Source of the DNA: Candidatus Pacebacteria bacterium CG10_big_fil_rev_8_21_14_0_10_44_11 | GTDB lineage: Bacteria; Patescibacteriota; Microgenomatia; UBA1400; PJMF01 | Assembly (NCBI GenBank): GCA_002772705.1 | Contig: PFDH01000028.1 | Span: 1 to 6,875, forward strand | Reading direction: 5' to 3' | Length of the DNA stretch: 6,875 nt | In this document: one piece after another, positions 6,431 through 6,875 of the stretch | Layout of the letters: each line of letters opens with the position of its first letter | How positions within the stretch are numbered: position 1 is the stretch's first letter | Position numbers and translations under genes: made by a program | Notes under the pieces: generated by a model | Told to the model about the DNA's origin: nothing | The model's input: the letters and a program-made list of their open reading frames with translations, nothing else | Databases searched by the model: none

Positions 6431-6868
6431 TCACTGCTTGGCACAATAGAATGAACCATTAGTTGTTGTTGCTATTCCAGAACAGTCATTGGCAGTTGCA
6501 TTGCCAGTTGTTCCTTCTAGATCAGCACATATACAAAAAGAGGTTGTGCCTGAACCAGAACGATTGTAGGCTGGCCAGCTTGCTTTCGGTTCAGTTGGAC
6601 GAGAAGTGAGTAAGCCAGCAGTAACAAGTGCGTCAGCTACAGTTGAAAAAGTGCCAGAAGATGGATAACCAGCGTTTTCTTGTTTATATAGTAACAGAGC
6701 CTGTTTAGTAGACTCTATATCCGTTTTTCTTTTTGCATCTCGAGCAGATTTATTAGCTTCTGAAAAGCTGACTAGACCGATTGCTCCCAAGATAGCAATA
6801 ATCAAAATTACCACCATCAACTCAATCAATGTAAAGCCTTTTTGCGATGTTTTTTTCATATGTTTCAT
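6431..6868 (-). CDS. Type IV pilin / major pseudopilin, PilA/GspG-like
   Basis: This 145-residue protein has leader MKHMKKTSQKG, a cut after G11, then F12-T-L-I-E16 with Glu at +5, and an uninterrupted hydrophobic helix (LMVVILIIAILGAIGLVSF) followed by ANKSARDAKRKTDIESTKQAL, the classic pilin N-terminal helix. Residues LYKQENAGYPSSG (60-72) are the GspG/PilA hallmark before the variable head. The C-terminal region has four cysteines (112, 114, 129, 142) with a C-x-C pair, able to form a disulfide-closed loop. It is the best candidate for the main shaft subunit, being first in the G-H-I order; alternatively it is one of several pilins. ATG 6868 and ATG 6859 (leader MKKTSQKG) are both possible, and the window ends too soon to see the ribosome-binding site or promoter. 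It ends in TGA followed directly by TAA. Confidence 0.88.
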   Translation of the reverse strand: MKHMKKTSQKGFTLIELMVVILIIAILGAIGLVSFSEANKSARDAKRKTDIESTKQALLLYKQENAGYPSSGTFSTVADALVTAGLLTSRPTEPKASWPAYNRSGSGTTSFCICADLEGTTGNATANDCSGIATTTNGSFYCAKQ

Positions 6869-6875
6869 TGTTTAC

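Noticed and set aside
6428..6433. Recoding of TGA as glycine, as in Gracilibacteria and Absconditabacteria
   Set aside because: The only terminal TGA is followed at once by TAA, so the end itself does not discriminate. However, no long frame, including one of 956 codons, uses TGA internally, and GGN glycine codons are abundant.
1..6875. CRISPR arrays, tRNA or rRNA genes, insertion sequences
   Set aside because: I see no spaced identical repeats, no cloverleaf or rRNA-like stretch, and no transposase-like protein in any frame.

Overview
The window looks like part of a bacterial cell-surface and type IV pilus locus, probably from a Patescibacteria (CPR) genome. I infer this from four things: tiny prepilin-type genes packed end to end, a large Sec-exported multidomain protein with no recognisable family name, a membrane-anchored foldase-like protein, and a pilin head with a C-x-C motif and further cysteines. 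No ribosomal, tRNA or other taxonomic marker is present, so the placement is tentative. All long reading frames are open under the standard bacterial code.

Plus strand, left part (1-5451). First comes the 3' end of a large surface protein that starts outside the window. A 143-base spacer follows, holding one plausible promoter. Next is a single-pass membrane protein resembling SurA/PrsA-type foldases. Its end overlaps by 20 bases the start of a 956-residue secreted protein with an N-terminal carboxypeptidase-regulatory/CNA_B-like region, a fibronectin-III-like region, a polyglycine linker and a C-terminal domain. That C-terminal domain is homologous to the partial protein at the left edge, so two paralogous surface proteins flank the foldase-like gene. 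One base after the 956-residue protein lies a minor pseudopilin gene of PilW/GspJ type.

Minus strand, right part (5448-6868). Three prepilin genes run leftward in the order GspG/PilA-like, GspH/FimU-like, GspI/PilV-like. Together with the plus-strand J-like gene they form a G-H-I-J set, as in type II secretion and type IV pilus minor-pilin clusters. The J member is on the opposite strand, and the stop codons of the I-like and J-like genes interlock over four bases.

Likely joint role (inference). The four pseudopilins would supply a pilus or pseudopilus shaft and its priming tip complex. The large secreted protein, translated just ahead of the J-like minor pilin, is a candidate tip or surface adhesin. 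The foldase-like protein is a candidate helper for folding the exported products. No assembly ATPase, inner-membrane platform protein or prepilin peptidase is in the window. Base composition is patchy: conserved segments are GC-richer than the variable head and domain segments.
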